A stretch of 64,000 nt of DNA. Origin: Nakamurella flava. GTDB lineage: Bacteria > Actinomycetota > Actinomycetes > Mycobacteriales > Nakamurellaceae. The stretch's first letter is position 1. Each line of letters starts with the position of its first letter. The notes beneath the pieces are model-generated. The model had not been told where the DNA came from. It saw only the letters and a program-made list of their open reading frames with translations, and made no database searches. The translations under genes were made by a program, and so were the position numbers. The DNA lies in NCBI RefSeq assembly GCF_005298075.1, contig NZ_SZZH01000001.1:1116001-1180000 (forward strand), written 5' to 3'. This document shows, piece by piece, positions 17,322 through 25,467 of this stretch.

Positions 17322-18142
17322 TCACCTCCCGTCGCGAGGCGCTCATCGGGCGCGTCCTGCTCGTCGTCCTGATGCTCGTCACCGTCGTGCCGTTCGTGAC
17401 GCTGTTCGTCACCGCCCTGCACCCGTCGGGCACCTACCCGTCCGGCCTTTCCTGGCCGGACGACCCCCAGTGGGGCAACTTCGTCACCGCGTTCACCTCG
17501 GCCCGGATGGGCGCGCTGCTGTGGTCGAGCACGCTCATCGTCCTCGGCGTCGTACCCCTGGCCCTGATCTTCGGCACCATGGCCGGTTTCGCCTTCGGCC
17601 AGATCCGGATGAAGGGCGGCCGGGTCGCTTTCCTGCTCCTGGTGCTCGGGCTGACCCTGCCGTTCGAGGGCATCATCACGCCGCTCTACTTCCAGATGCG
17701 CGACTTCGGTCTCCTCAACACCCGCTGGGCGATCATCCTGCCGCTCATCGGCCTGTTCATGCCGTTCTCGGTGCTCTGGATGCGGGCCCACTTCGTGTCC
17801 GTGCCCAAGGATCTCTCCGAAGCGGCGTCGATCGACGGAGCCGGGATCTGGCAGCTCTTCTGGCGCGTCCACGCACCGCTGGCCCGCCCGGCGCTGTCGT
17901 CCCTGGCGATCCTGCTGTTCCTGTGGACCTGGAACCAGTTCCTGCTGGCCATCGTCCTGGTCGACCAGCCTGACAAACGCACCATGGCCGGTGCTCTCGG
18001 TGCGTTCCAGGGTCAGTGGGGCACCGACATCCCGCTGCTGTGCGCGGGTTCGCTCCTCATCATGACGCCCACGGTGATCATCTTCGTGATCTTCCAGCGG
18101 CAGTTCGTGGCCGCCCTGCTGCAGGGGTCGGTCAAGGGATAG
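17318..18142 (+). CDS. Sugar ABC transporter permease (MalG/UgpE type)
   Basis: This is the second permease of the importer, 274 residues with six predicted membrane segments. The ATPase-contact EAA loop reads SEAASIDGAGIWQLFW and is followed by a membrane segment with LFLWTWNQFLLAIVL, typical of the MalG/CarB group. Its ATG overlaps the preceding stop. It ends the operon; a perfect 18-base hairpin follows at once. No ATPase gene is linked, which in actinomycetes usually means a shared MsiK-type ATPase powers the system. Confidence 0.93.
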   Translation: MITSRREALIGRVLLVVLMLVTVVPFVTLFVTALHPSGTYPSGLSWPDDPQWGNFVTAFTSARMGALLWSSTLIVLGVVPLALIFGTMAGFAFGQIRMKGGRVAFLLLVLGLTLPFEGIITPLYFQMRDFGLLNTRWAIILPLIGLFMPFSVLWMRAHFVSVPKDLSEAASIDGAGIWQLFWRVHAPLARPALSSLAILLFLWTWNQFLLAIVLVDQPDKRTMAGALGAFQGQWGTDIPLLCAGSLLIMTPTVIIFVIFQRQFVAALLQGSVKG

Positions 18143-18145
18143 TCC

Positions 18146-18185
18146 GGGTATCGGGTCGTCGTGGGCGCACGACGACCCGATACCC
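18146..18185 (+). terminator. Perfect 18-bp hairpin closing the sugar-import operon
   Basis: Arms at 18146-18163 and 18168-18185 are perfect inverted repeats with a four-base GGCG loop, starting four bases after the last permease stop. There is no U-tract, as is common in high-GC actinomycetes. Confidence 0.75.
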
Positions 18186-18224
18186 ATCCCCGGCGTCGGT
18201 CGCCGAAGCAGTCGTCGAAGCAAG

Positions 18225-18254
18225 ACCCGGGTGTCACCGACCGAACACCCGGGT
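18225..18254. repeat. 10-bp inverted repeat just upstream of the MBL gene
   Basis: ACCCGGGTGT at 18225-18234 and ACACCCGGGT at 18245-18254 are perfect inverted repeats with a 10-base spacer, ending ten bases before the start codon at 18265. It could be an operator for a dimeric repressor or an RNA hairpin that masks the ribosome site. Confidence 0.55.
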
Positions 18255-18264
18255 ACCTCCCGGT

Positions 18265-19122
18265 ATGACATTCGAGCCTCCGTCGACCGGCTCGCTGACC
18301 TTCATCGGCAACGCGACGCTGCTGATCCGCTGGGGCGAGCTCACCCTGCTCACCGACCCCAACTTCCTGCACCGGGGTCAACGCGCGTACCTGGGCTACG
18401 GACTGACCAGCAAGCGGCTGACCGAACCGGCTCTCTCGATCGCCGAACTGCCCACGCTCGACGGGATCGTGCTGTCCCACCTGCACGGCGACCACTGGGA
18501 CCGCGTCGCCCACCGGGGCCTCGACCGCGATCTCCCGGTGCTCATCACCCCGCACGCCTCCCGCCGTCTGCAGTGGCGCGGCTTCCCGCGCGCCACCGGC
18601 CTCCGCACCTGGACCTCCCACACGCTGACCGGCGGGACCAGCCGGGTCCGGATCACCGCACTGCCGGGGCAGCATTCCCCCGGCCCGCTGCGCCGGCTGC
18701 TGCCCCCGGTCATGGGCTCGATGCTGGAGTTCGACACCCTCGCCGAACGCGGCTCCCCTGCCGCCATCACCGCACCCGCCCCGGTGCGGCTCTACGTCTC
18801 CGGCGACACCCTGGTCATCGACGAGCTGTCCGAGATCCCCCGCCGGTTCCCCGACATCGACACCGGTGTGCTGCATCTCGGCGGGACCACGCTGCCCGGC
18901 GGGCTGATGGTCACCATGGACGGGCGGCAGGGCGCCGACCTGCTCGAGCTCATCGACCCGCACACCGTCGTCCCCGTGCACTACGACGACTACACCGTCA
19001 TGGCGTCCCCGCTGGCGGATTTCCGCGCCGAGGTGGATCGGCGCGGCCTGGGTGATCGGGTCCGCTACGTCGACCGGGGTCAGACCGTGCCGCTGTCCGC
19101 CACCCCCCGGAAAGGCACCTGA
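18265..19122 (+). CDS. Metallo-beta-lactamase-fold hydrolase
   Basis: This 285-residue protein belongs to the MBL superfamily, near the UlaG/YycJ-like group. The metal-binding signature LSHLHGDHWD lies near residue 72, with further ligands at GQHSPGP, VSGDT and VPVHYDD. The ATG at 18265 was chosen because the conserved SLTFIGNATLLI strand begins 10 residues later; a far longer upstream frame is antisense to nothing useful and crosses the hairpin. Its stop shares one base with the start of the next gene (TGATG), so the two are translated together. The substrate is unknown; phosphodiester or lactone hydrolysis are typical for the fold. Confidence 0.85.
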   Translation: MTFEPPSTGSLTFIGNATLLIRWGELTLLTDPNFLHRGQRAYLGYGLTSKRLTEPALSIAELPTLDGIVLSHLHGDHWDRVAHRGLDRDLPVLITPHASRRLQWRGFPRATGLRTWTSHTLTGGTSRVRITALPGQHSPGPLRRLLPPVMGSMLEFDTLAERGSPAAITAPAPVRLYVSGDTLVIDELSEIPRRFPDIDTGVLHLGGTTLPGGLMVTMDGRQGADLLELIDPHTVVPVHYDDYTVMASPLADFRAEVDRRGLGDRVRYVDRGQTVPLSATPRKGT

Positions 19123-20600
19123 TGACGTCGCTGTGGCTCGACCGCACTCAACCGTCCCACCCGCTGCCCGAGAACGGCCGTGAGTTCGACGTTCTCGTCA
19201 TCGGCGCCGGCCTGACCGGGCTGACCACGGCACTGCTGCTCAGCCGGGCCGGCCACTCGGTCGGTGTGGTGGAGGCGAGCCGGGTCGGGGCCGGCACCAC
19301 CGGTCACACCACCGCGAAGGTCAGTCTGCTGCAGGGCACCCGGCTGTCCACCATCCGGTCGCGACACTCCGCCGAGATCGCCCGCCAGTACGTCGAAGCC
19401 AACACCGAAGGGCAGATGTGGCTCCGGCACTACTGCGAGGAGAACGACGTTCCCTATCAGCTGCGCAGCGCCTACACCTACGCCGCGGGCGAGGACGGCA
19501 TCCCGGCCGTGCAGGCCGAGCTGCGGGCGACCCACGAAGCGGGCCTGCCCACCACCTGGGTCACCGATACCGAACTCCCCTACCCCATCGCCGGCGCGGT
19601 CCAGCTGGCCGAACAGGCGCAGATCGACCCGCTGGACGTCCTGACCGCGATGGTCACCGACCTGCAGCGCCGAGGTGCGACGATCTACGAGGGCGCCCGG
19701 GTACGTTCCGTCGACCCCGGTACGCCGGTCACCGTGCGGACGGACGACGCCACCCTGCGGGCCGGTCGGGTCGTCCTGGCCACCGGGACGCCGATCATGG
19801 ACCGCGGGGGGTTCTGGGCGCGTCTGCAACCGCTGCGGTCGTACGCCGTGGCCTTCCACCACCCCGGACCGATGCCGCAGGGGATGTACCTGTCGGCCGA
19901 CTCCCCCAGCCGGTCCGTCCGCTCGGTCCCCCGGCCGGACGGCGACCGGCTGCTGATCGGCGGCAACGGCCACGTCGTCGGGCGGGAGCGGCATCCCGCC
20001 CGACAAGTGCAGGATCTGACCGACTGGACCCGGCGCTGGTTCCCCGGGGCCGAGCCCACCCACAGCTGGTCGGCACAGGACTACCACGCCGATCACGAGC
20101 TGCCGTTCGTCGGACCGCTCACCCCGACCGACGACCAGATCCTGGTCGCAACCGGTTTCGACAAGTGGGGCATGACGCTGGCCGTGGCCTCGGCGCTTGC
20201 GCTGTCCAGCCGGATCCTCGGTGGTCGCACCGACTGGGCCCAGGCGTTGCAGTCGTGGACCCGCCGGGAGTTCGCCGGCGCCCCGACCGCCGTGAAGAGC
20301 AACCTGCAGGTCGGCGCCCACCTGGTCGGCGGATGGGCGTCCTCGATCCTGACCCAGCAGAACCGGCGGCCACCGGCCGAGAACACCGGACGGGTGGAAC
20401 GTCAGGGCCTGACGCCCACCGCGGTCTCGACCGTCGACGGCGCCACCCGGCGCCGATCGGCGGTCTGCACCCACCTCGGCGGAGTACTGACCTGGAACGA
20501 CGCCGAATGCTCGTGGGACTGCCCCCTGCACGGCTCACGATTCGCGCCGGACGGGGCGGTTCTGGAGGGCCCGGCCACCAGGGACCTCCCCGAACAATGA
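19122..20600 (+). CDS. FAD-dependent oxidoreductase with C-terminal Rieske [2Fe-2S] domain
   Basis: This is a 492-residue fusion. The N-terminal part is a DAO/glycine-oxidase-type flavoprotein: Rossmann motif VIGAGLTGLTTALLLSRAG, the GTTGHTTAKVS flavin segment, and a C-terminal ATGFDKWGMTLA FAD contact. Residues from about 445 carry Rieske ligands CTH (about 449) and CPLH (about 467), enough for a [2Fe-2S] centre. Such fusions are common in bacteria and act on unidentified amines or thiols. The gene is coupled to the upstream MBL hydrolase and followed by a strong hairpin, so the pair forms a complete two-gene unit. An electron route from flavin to Rieske centre is inferred from the fusion. 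Confidence 0.9.
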   Translation: MTSLWLDRTQPSHPLPENGREFDVLVIGAGLTGLTTALLLSRAGHSVGVVEASRVGAGTTGHTTAKVSLLQGTRLSTIRSRHSAEIARQYVEANTEGQMWLRHYCEENDVPYQLRSAYTYAAGEDGIPAVQAELRATHEAGLPTTWVTDTELPYPIAGAVQLAEQAQIDPLDVLTAMVTDLQRRGATIYEGARVRSVDPGTPVTVRTDDATLRAGRVVLATGTPIMDRGGFWARLQPLRSYAVAFHHPGPMPQGMYLSADSPSRSVRSVPRPDGDRLLIGGNGHVVGRERHPARQVQDLTDWTRRWFPGAEPTHSWSAQDYHADHELPFVGPLTPTDDQILVATGFDKWGMTLAVASALALSSRILGGRTDWAQALQSWTRREFAGAPTAVKSNLQVGAHLVGGWASSILTQQNRRPPAENTGRVERQGLTPTAVSTVDGATRRRSAVCTHLGGVLTWNDAECSWDCPLHGSRFAPDGAVLEGPATRDLPEQ

Positions 20601-20604
20601 GAAC

Positions 20605-20635
20605 GGGACCCGGCTCCCCGAAGCAGCCGGGTCCC
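20605..20635 (+). terminator. Hairpin terminator after the FAD/Rieske gene
   Basis: GGGACCCGGCT and AGCCGGGTCCC form a perfect 11-bp stem with a nine-base loop, four bases after the stop. It lies between convergent genes and may serve both. Confidence 0.7.
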
Positions 20636-20700
20636 GGGCGGCACCGCCCCTGCCACTGCCGGCCGAACGAGCGGGCCGGCAGCGGTCGGGGAAGACGGCG

Positions 20701-21042
20701 TCAGTCGCGGGCCGCCGCGGCGGACCGCCGGTCGTCGAGATCGGTGACGCTGCCGTCCACCACACGCTCGGACACCGCGGTCGCCGAATCCACCAGACCC
20801 CGCTGGGCCAGCACGGTCTCGTCGGTCAGCCACGTCCCGATCGCCCGGCCGTGACCGGTGGCGAGGTCGGTCGGGGTCTGCAACGCGACCCGCGCGAGGT
20901 CGACCGGCGAACCCCAGGCCCGAGCCCATTTGCCCGCGATACGCCGGTTGACGGCCACGCCGTCCTGCAGGTACTCGAAGAAGCGATCGACGGCCGCCGG
21001 GAATGGCCCGGTGGACGTGGTCGACGCGTCAAAGCTGGTCAT
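20701..21042 (-). CDS. Hypothetical 113-residue helical protein
   Basis: This small protein is rich in Ala, Arg and Asp and predicted to be mostly helical (VDRFFEYLQDGVAVNRRIAGKW, then LARVALQTPTDLATGHGRAIG). It has no signal peptide or membrane segment. The ATG at 21042 follows GGAGG, a strong ribosome site. The amphipathic helical character recalls phasin-like proteins, but I cannot assign a family. It is on the same strand as, and downstream of, the DUF3618 cluster, from which a hairpin separates it. Confidence 0.7.
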   Translation of the reverse strand: MTSFDASTTSTGPFPAAVDRFFEYLQDGVAVNRRIAGKWARAWGSPVDLARVALQTPTDLATGHGRAIGTWLTDETVLAQRGLVDSATAVSERVVDGSVTDLDDRRSAAAARD

Positions 21043-21121
21043 CTGACCTCCTTCTGAGTCGCCCGCACTCCGGCGAGCGACTCCTCCTCCATGGCGGTGG
21101 CCCCGGAGAACGGGACCAGGA

Positions 21122-21154
21122 GAGCGGGTCCTCCCGCATGTAGAGGACCCGCTC
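21122..21154 (-). terminator. Hairpin terminator after the DUF3618 cluster
   Basis: GAGCGGGTCCTC and GAGGACCCGCTC are a perfect 12-bp inverted repeat with a nine-base loop, placed downstream of the cluster that ends at 21234. Confidence 0.65.
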
Positions 21155-21233
21155 CGGGCGCCGTCACACCGTCACGAGACCGGCGCCACACCAGCCGCGC
21201 ACTGGACGCCGGGCTCGTCGGCCGTATCCGACC

Positions 21234-21821
21234 TCACGAACCGGCCGACTGGACCGCGCTCTTCGACTGCTGGGCCTGCTCCTTCAGATCCTCTGCACCG
21301 GAGGCGGTCTCGTCCTTCACGGCCTGCGCCGCGTCGGTCGCGGTGCTCTTGACCTCCTCCACCGCCTGCTGGGCGGGCTCCTTGAGGTGACCGGCCGCCT
21401 CCTTCGCGACCTCCGTCAGCTCGTCGACGACGGGCTGAGCCTGCTCCTTGAGCTTCTGCGCGGCCTGCTGTTCCGGTTCGCTCGCCGGCAACAGGGATGC
21501 GGCGAGCAGGCCGGCGCCGAAGGCGATCAGGCCCGCCGCCACCGGGTTTCCGCGTGTCCGCCGCTTGATCGCCGAGGGTGCTTCCGCGACGTTGTCCTGC
21601 ACCCCGCTGAGGGCGTGCTGGCCGCGATCGGCGACGTCGGAAGCCGAACCCATCACCGCCTCGCGCACCGATACAGCGGCGCCCCTGACCTTCTCTGTCT
21701 GACGGCGGGCGACGCTGGCCGGGTTGACCTTGTCGCCGAGCGCGTTGACGTCGTCACTGAGACCGGCCCGGGTGGCCTCGATCTCCCGGCGAATCGTTTC
21801 CGGGTCGTTGCTGGTGGTCAT
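21234..21821 (-). CDS. DUF3618 membrane-associated protein
   Basis: This protein has 195 residues. The N-terminus DPETIRREIEATRAGLSDDVNALGDKVNP is the DUF3618 signature. One membrane segment (GLIAFGAGLLAASLLP) sits in the middle, and the C-terminal 90 residues are a long, Ala/Glu/Gln/Lys-rich amphipathic helix resembling LEA-like or apolipoprotein-like repeats. The ATG at 21821 overlaps the stop of the upstream holin-like gene (ATGA). DUF3618 proteins are usually found with holin-like partners in actinobacteria; a role in envelope or desiccation stress is a common guess, not established. Confidence 0.85.
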   Translation of the reverse strand: MTTSNDPETIRREIEATRAGLSDDVNALGDKVNPASVARRQTEKVRGAAVSVREAVMGSASDVADRGQHALSGVQDNVAEAPSAIKRRTRGNPVAAGLIAFGAGLLAASLLPASEPEQQAAQKLKEQAQPVVDELTEVAKEAAGHLKEPAQQAVEEVKSTATDAAQAVKDETASGAEDLKEQAQQSKSAVQSAGS

Positions 21822-22252
21822 GCCGAATCCTCGTTTCCTTTCAGGGCGTCCGGGATCTTGGCGACGGTGTCGGCCGTGCGTGGCAGTCCACGGACCGACT
21901 GCAGCGCCTTCCGGCCGGTGACATACAGGACCGCACCGACGACACCCCAGATGACGGCGACGATGAGGGCCGACCAGCCCAGACCCGTGCCGGCACCGAT
22001 GAGCCACCACAGCGCGATCGACAGGAAGAGCAAGACGAAGTAGCCGGCCACAGCGGCGCCGGACATCATCCCGGCCCCCTTGGCCGCCCGGGATGCCGAC
22101 TGCTGCAGTTCGGCCCGGGCCAGCGCCACCTCCTGCCGCATCAACAGCGACAAGTCCTGGGTGACCTGCGAGATCAGGTCACCCAGCGAACGATCCGCCG
22201 GGTCCGGAGCCCGCACTCCGCCGGTCGGCTCGTACGCCGATGACCCCGTCAT
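21818..22252 (-). CDS. Holin-like (phage holin family/DUF1469) membrane protein
   Basis: This 144-residue protein has a conserved amphipathic start (SLGDLISQVTQDLSLLMRQEVALARAELQQ) and two membrane segments (VAGYFVLLFLSIALWWLI and SALIVAVIWGVVGAVLYV), the Actinobacteria holin-like family pattern. Despite the name these proteins are chromosomal and not lytic. It is the middle gene of a trio with four-base overlaps at both ends, so a complex with the DUF3618 and Ala-rich proteins is likely. Confidence 0.85.
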   Translation of the reverse strand: MTGSSAYEPTGGVRAPDPADRSLGDLISQVTQDLSLLMRQEVALARAELQQSASRAAKGAGMMSGAAVAGYFVLLFLSIALWWLIGAGTGLGWSALIVAVIWGVVGAVLYVTGRKALQSVRGLPRTADTVAKIPDALKGNEDSA

Positions 22253-23115
22253 GGCAGATCGGTCCGGCGGACGGTGCCGCCCACGGATTCGCCGGGTCCC
22301 CGCAGCGGGGCCGACGCCGGGGTGATCGAGGCGGGAGGCACCAGGTCCGGATCTTCCTCGATGCCGCCGGTGCCCACGCCGAAGCCCGGTGTGTACCCGA
22401 CGTCCGTCGGCGGGAGCCCGGTCCGGGCGCCGGTGTAGCCGACCGCGGGAGCTGGCGGCGGTACCCGGGTGGGCCGAGGAGCCGGATAGGTGGCCCCGGC
22501 GGGCACACCCGACCGGTTCGTGGAGTCCGAGGGCGAGTCGTCCCCGGCACTGGTCAAGCCGCGAGTGAACCGTCCGACCAGCAGACCGGCCGCGGCCGCC
22601 ACACCGAGATACACCCCGGGGCGGCGCCGGGCGAAGCTCTGCAGTTCGCTCAGCAGGTCGCCCGGTTCGCGCGCCTGCAGCCAGTCGGCGATGCCGTGGG
22701 CCCGGTCAGCCGCCTGACGGGCCAGGTCGCTGGCCACACCGTTCTCCTGGGACCCCTGCGCCATCTGGTGCAGTTCGTCGGCCAGGGTGTGCAACCCACC
22801 GGCCACCCGTTGCTGCTGGGTGGTGGCCTGATCGGTGAATTCCGACCGGGCCTCGTGCCACACCTGCTTGGCCTGTCGGCCGGCCTCGGCGGTGACCTCC
22901 CCGGCCTGTTCCTTGACCGTCGACGCCACCTGCGCCCCGGTCTGCTGGGCGGTCTCGGCCACTTCGCCGGCCTGCTGGCGTGCCTGCGCAGTGGCGGAGT
23001 CGTCCGGCCCGCCCGGATGTGCCGGTGGGGTCGCGGAACCCGACACCGGCGGTGGTGCGCCCGCCGACGTTCCTGTCGGCAATGGCGGGATGTCGGTGCG
23101 CGAATGATCGGCCAT
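22249..23115 (-). CDS. Ala/Gln-rich protein with one membrane segment, partner of DUF3618/holin-like pair
   Basis: This protein has 288 residues: a Pro-rich start, then about 130 residues of helical, Gln/Ala/Glu-rich sequence (QARQQAGEVAETAQQ, VKEQAGEVTAEAGRQ), a conserved RRRPGVYLGVAAAAGLLVGR membrane segment, and a Pro/Gly/Thr-rich tail of 100 residues. The middle resembles the repeats in the DUF3618 neighbour. The ATG at 23115 is eight bases from AGGAGG; an ATG at 23121 is too close to it. It leads the trio and shares an ATGA overlap with the holin-like gene. The function is unknown; a membrane-tethered stress or scaffold protein is inferred. Confidence 0.75.
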   Translation of the reverse strand: MADHSRTDIPPLPTGTSAGAPPPVSGSATPPAHPGGPDDSATAQARQQAGEVAETAQQTGAQVASTVKEQAGEVTAEAGRQAKQVWHEARSEFTDQATTQQQRVAGGLHTLADELHQMAQGSQENGVASDLARQAADRAHGIADWLQAREPGDLLSELQSFARRRPGVYLGVAAAAGLLVGRFTRGLTSAGDDSPSDSTNRSGVPAGATYPAPRPTRVPPPAPAVGYTGARTGLPPTDVGYTPGFGVGTGGIEEDPDLVPPASITPASAPLRGPGESVGGTVRRTDLP

Positions 23116-23585
23116 ACCCATCTCCTCCTGATCATGACGTCGGCCCGGATGACACTTTTGTCGTCGGCCGAGTCGCAGCGCTGTGCCGACAGAACTACCC
23201 GGGACCTGCGTCGATGACACCCAGAAGATTCTGCGGGCCGCTGGCGCGGCGGACAGCAGTGTTCCGAAAGAATGGTCCGCGGAATGCTGGTGGGAAAGGA
23301 CGGCGGCATTCTGGTCGACAGATTCCCGATGCAATTCCCGGAGATCGTCGGGTGTCCGCGGCGCCGCTGGCCGTGCGGGAACCGCCGGTCAGCCGGGCAT
23401 CGATCGAAGGACCCCGCCCTCCCTCGACGGCGAAGCTCCTCGTCACTCCGCGAAGGACCGCGTCACTCGTTGGTGGCACGAGCCTTCCTGCCAGCCCTTC
23501 GTGGACCCATCCTCACGTCGGGGGAAGGAGTGGCCACCCCGAGCGCGAGCCCGGGCGGCGGGCGGCGCCGGAGGGGGCCGGGCCG
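23116..23585. other. Intergenic stretch between divergent genes, about 470 bp
   Basis: This must hold the promoters of the DUF3618 trio (leftward) and the acid phosphatase gene (rightward). On the minus strand GGGTAG preceded at 16 bases by GTGT weakly resembles a stress-sigma (SigB/SigF-type) promoter. Short frames inside have no ribosome sites. Confidence 0.4.
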
Positions 23586-25448
23586 ATGACACGACACCAC
23601 TCACGCCGTACTCGCACCGCTGTGCGCGGGGATCTCGGTCCTCGACTTCTCGGATCCACCCTGGTCGGTGCGGTCGTGCTGAGTACCGCGCTGATCGGAG
23701 CCACCGGAGCGACCGGCGCCGAGTCGACCACCTCGTCGAGCGCGACCACGACCACCAGTCCCTCGACCGACCCCGCCGACACTCCGGCACCGGAGGCGGT
23801 GCCGATCCTCAGCGGCTTCTCCGACTTCTGGAACCTGGCCGCCTCCGGGCCGACGCCCGTCCTGAACCCGACGGTCCTCCAGCACAACGACGAGATCGTG
23901 GTCTGGATCAACAACCACGCGACCCCGGCGCAGCAGTTCACCGCTCTGCAGACGGCGGTCTTCGACGGCGCGTCCCCGGACAGCTACGACCAGTCGATCA
24001 CGCTCGCTCCGGCCCTGGGGTCTGTGCTGGCCCCGCTGTACGTCACCGGGCGGCAGAGCGGCGCCCTGCCGTTGACCACGGCGCTGGTGAACGCCAAGAC
24101 CGGGACCGCCGGCAACTACATCGATGTCGGCACGCCGAAGAACTACTTCGACGGTCTGCGGCCCTACTGGCCGACCGACGACAGCACCCCGCCGGCTGAC
24201 AACGCCTGCCCGGCCGGGTTCCCCTCCGGGGACTACATGGGACCGATCCGGGACGGCCAGCCGTACGCCGACTCGAACGGCAACCTGCTCATCGATCAAC
24301 TGGCCGACACCAGCGACACCACCGGGCAGTACACCTCCTCCTCGGTGACCCTCAGCGGTGGGTACGCGGGCCTCTGCGGCAATCCCCCCAGCCAGTACCC
24401 GGACGGACCGTCCTACTCGTTCCCCAGCGGGCACACCACGTCGGCCTACCAATCGGCCATCACGCTGGCCACCCTGCTGCCCGAGTTGGGTCCGGAACTG
24501 CTCGCCCGGGCCTCCGAGCACGGCAACAACCGGCTGGTGGTGGGTGTGCACTCCCCGCTGGACGTCATCGGCGGACGGATGCTGGGTGAGGCGTCGATCG
24601 CCGCCCGCTGGTCGCAGCCCGACTACGTCACCAGCTCACTGGCCCCGGCCGCCGTCGAACTGCGGACGTACCTGGAAACCCAGTGCGGCGGAACCATTAC
24701 CGCCTGCCTCGCGCGGGGATCGGCATACCAGGACAACCCCTACGCCGGACAGGTCATGCCGGGTGGCACCGCCCAGATCGTCACCGATCGGAAGTCCGCG
24801 GTCGCCACCTACCGCGAACGGATGACGTACTCGTTCGCCCCGTCCGGGACGACGGGACTGCCGATGACGGTCCCGCCCGGGGCCGAGAACCTGCTGCTGA
24901 CGACCTATCCCACGCTGACGGCCGCGCAACGGCAGGCCGTCCTCGCGCAGACGTCGATCGACTCGGGCTACCCGCTGGATCTGACCGACCAGGGCGACGC
25001 GGCCTGGCAGCGAATAGATCTCGCCGCGGCGATGAGCGCCAAGGTGCAGATCAACGCGGACGGCTCGGTCACCGTGCTGTCGGTCGGCGGGGCGGCGGAG
25101 GTCGTCACGGCACCTCCGACGACGACCAGCACCCCCACCACCACCACCACGACGACCCCCACGACGACGATCACCCCGGCGACCATCACGCTGGACCCGA
25201 TCACCATCGCGCCCATCACCTTCACCGCGCCCCAGCCGATCATCGTCAACGTGCCCACCACCTTCACCTACTCCCCGGTGGTGGTGGCCACCGGACCCGC
25301 GGTCGTCGTGACCGGAACTACCGGCACCACCCTGGCGGCGACCGGTGCGTCGGTCGGTGCGCCGCTGGCCCTCGGGACGGTGGCGATCGGTACCGGCCTG
25401 CTGCTGATCACGGCCGTGGCGGCCCGGCGACGACCCCGGCACCGCTGA
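23586..25448 (+). CDS. Secreted, wall-anchored class A-type acid phosphatase (PAP2 superfamily)
   Basis: This 620-residue protein has an N-terminal signal peptide. The three-part phosphatase signature is complete: KNYFDGLRP (K-x6-RP), FPSGHTT (PSGH), and R-x5-H-x3-D in RLVVGVHSPLD, so it should be an active vanadate-inhibitable phosphatase or lipid phosphatase. A Thr-rich linker (about residues 510-530) leads to a C-terminal sorting signal: LAATG, a hydrophobic span, then RRRPRHR. LAxTG is the motif used by class E sortases in high-GC actinobacteria, so covalent attachment to peptidoglycan is inferred. The ATG at 23586 follows GGAGGGGG. It is a lone gene converging on glutathione peroxidase. 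Confidence 0.87.
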   Translation: MTRHHSRRTRTAVRGDLGPRLLGSTLVGAVVLSTALIGATGATGAESTTSSSATTTTSPSTDPADTPAPEAVPILSGFSDFWNLAASGPTPVLNPTVLQHNDEIVVWINNHATPAQQFTALQTAVFDGASPDSYDQSITLAPALGSVLAPLYVTGRQSGALPLTTALVNAKTGTAGNYIDVGTPKNYFDGLRPYWPTDDSTPPADNACPAGFPSGDYMGPIRDGQPYADSNGNLLIDQLADTSDTTGQYTSSSVTLSGGYAGLCGNPPSQYPDGPSYSFPSGHTTSAYQSAITLATLLPELGPELLARASEHGNNRLVVGVHSPLDVIGGRMLGEASIAARWSQPDYVTSSLAPAAVELRTYLETQCGGTITACLARGSAYQDNPYAGQVMPGGTAQIVTDRKSAVATYRERMTYSFAPSGTTGLPMTVPPGAENLLLTTYPTLTAAQRQAVLAQTSIDSGYPLDLTDQGDAAWQRIDLAAAMSAKVQINADGSVTVLSVGGAAEVVTAPPTTTSTPTTTTTTTPTTTITPATITLDPITIAPITFTAPQPIIVNVPTTFTYSPVVVATGPAVVVTGTTGTTLAATGASVGAPLALGTVAIGTGLLLITAVAARRRPRHR

Positions 25449-25467
25449 GGGGGCCGTCCCGGCAGGG

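Noticed and set aside
21818-22252. Prophage signal from the holin-like gene
   Set aside because: The family is chromosomal and common in actinobacteria; no lysin, capsid, integrase or attachment site is nearby.
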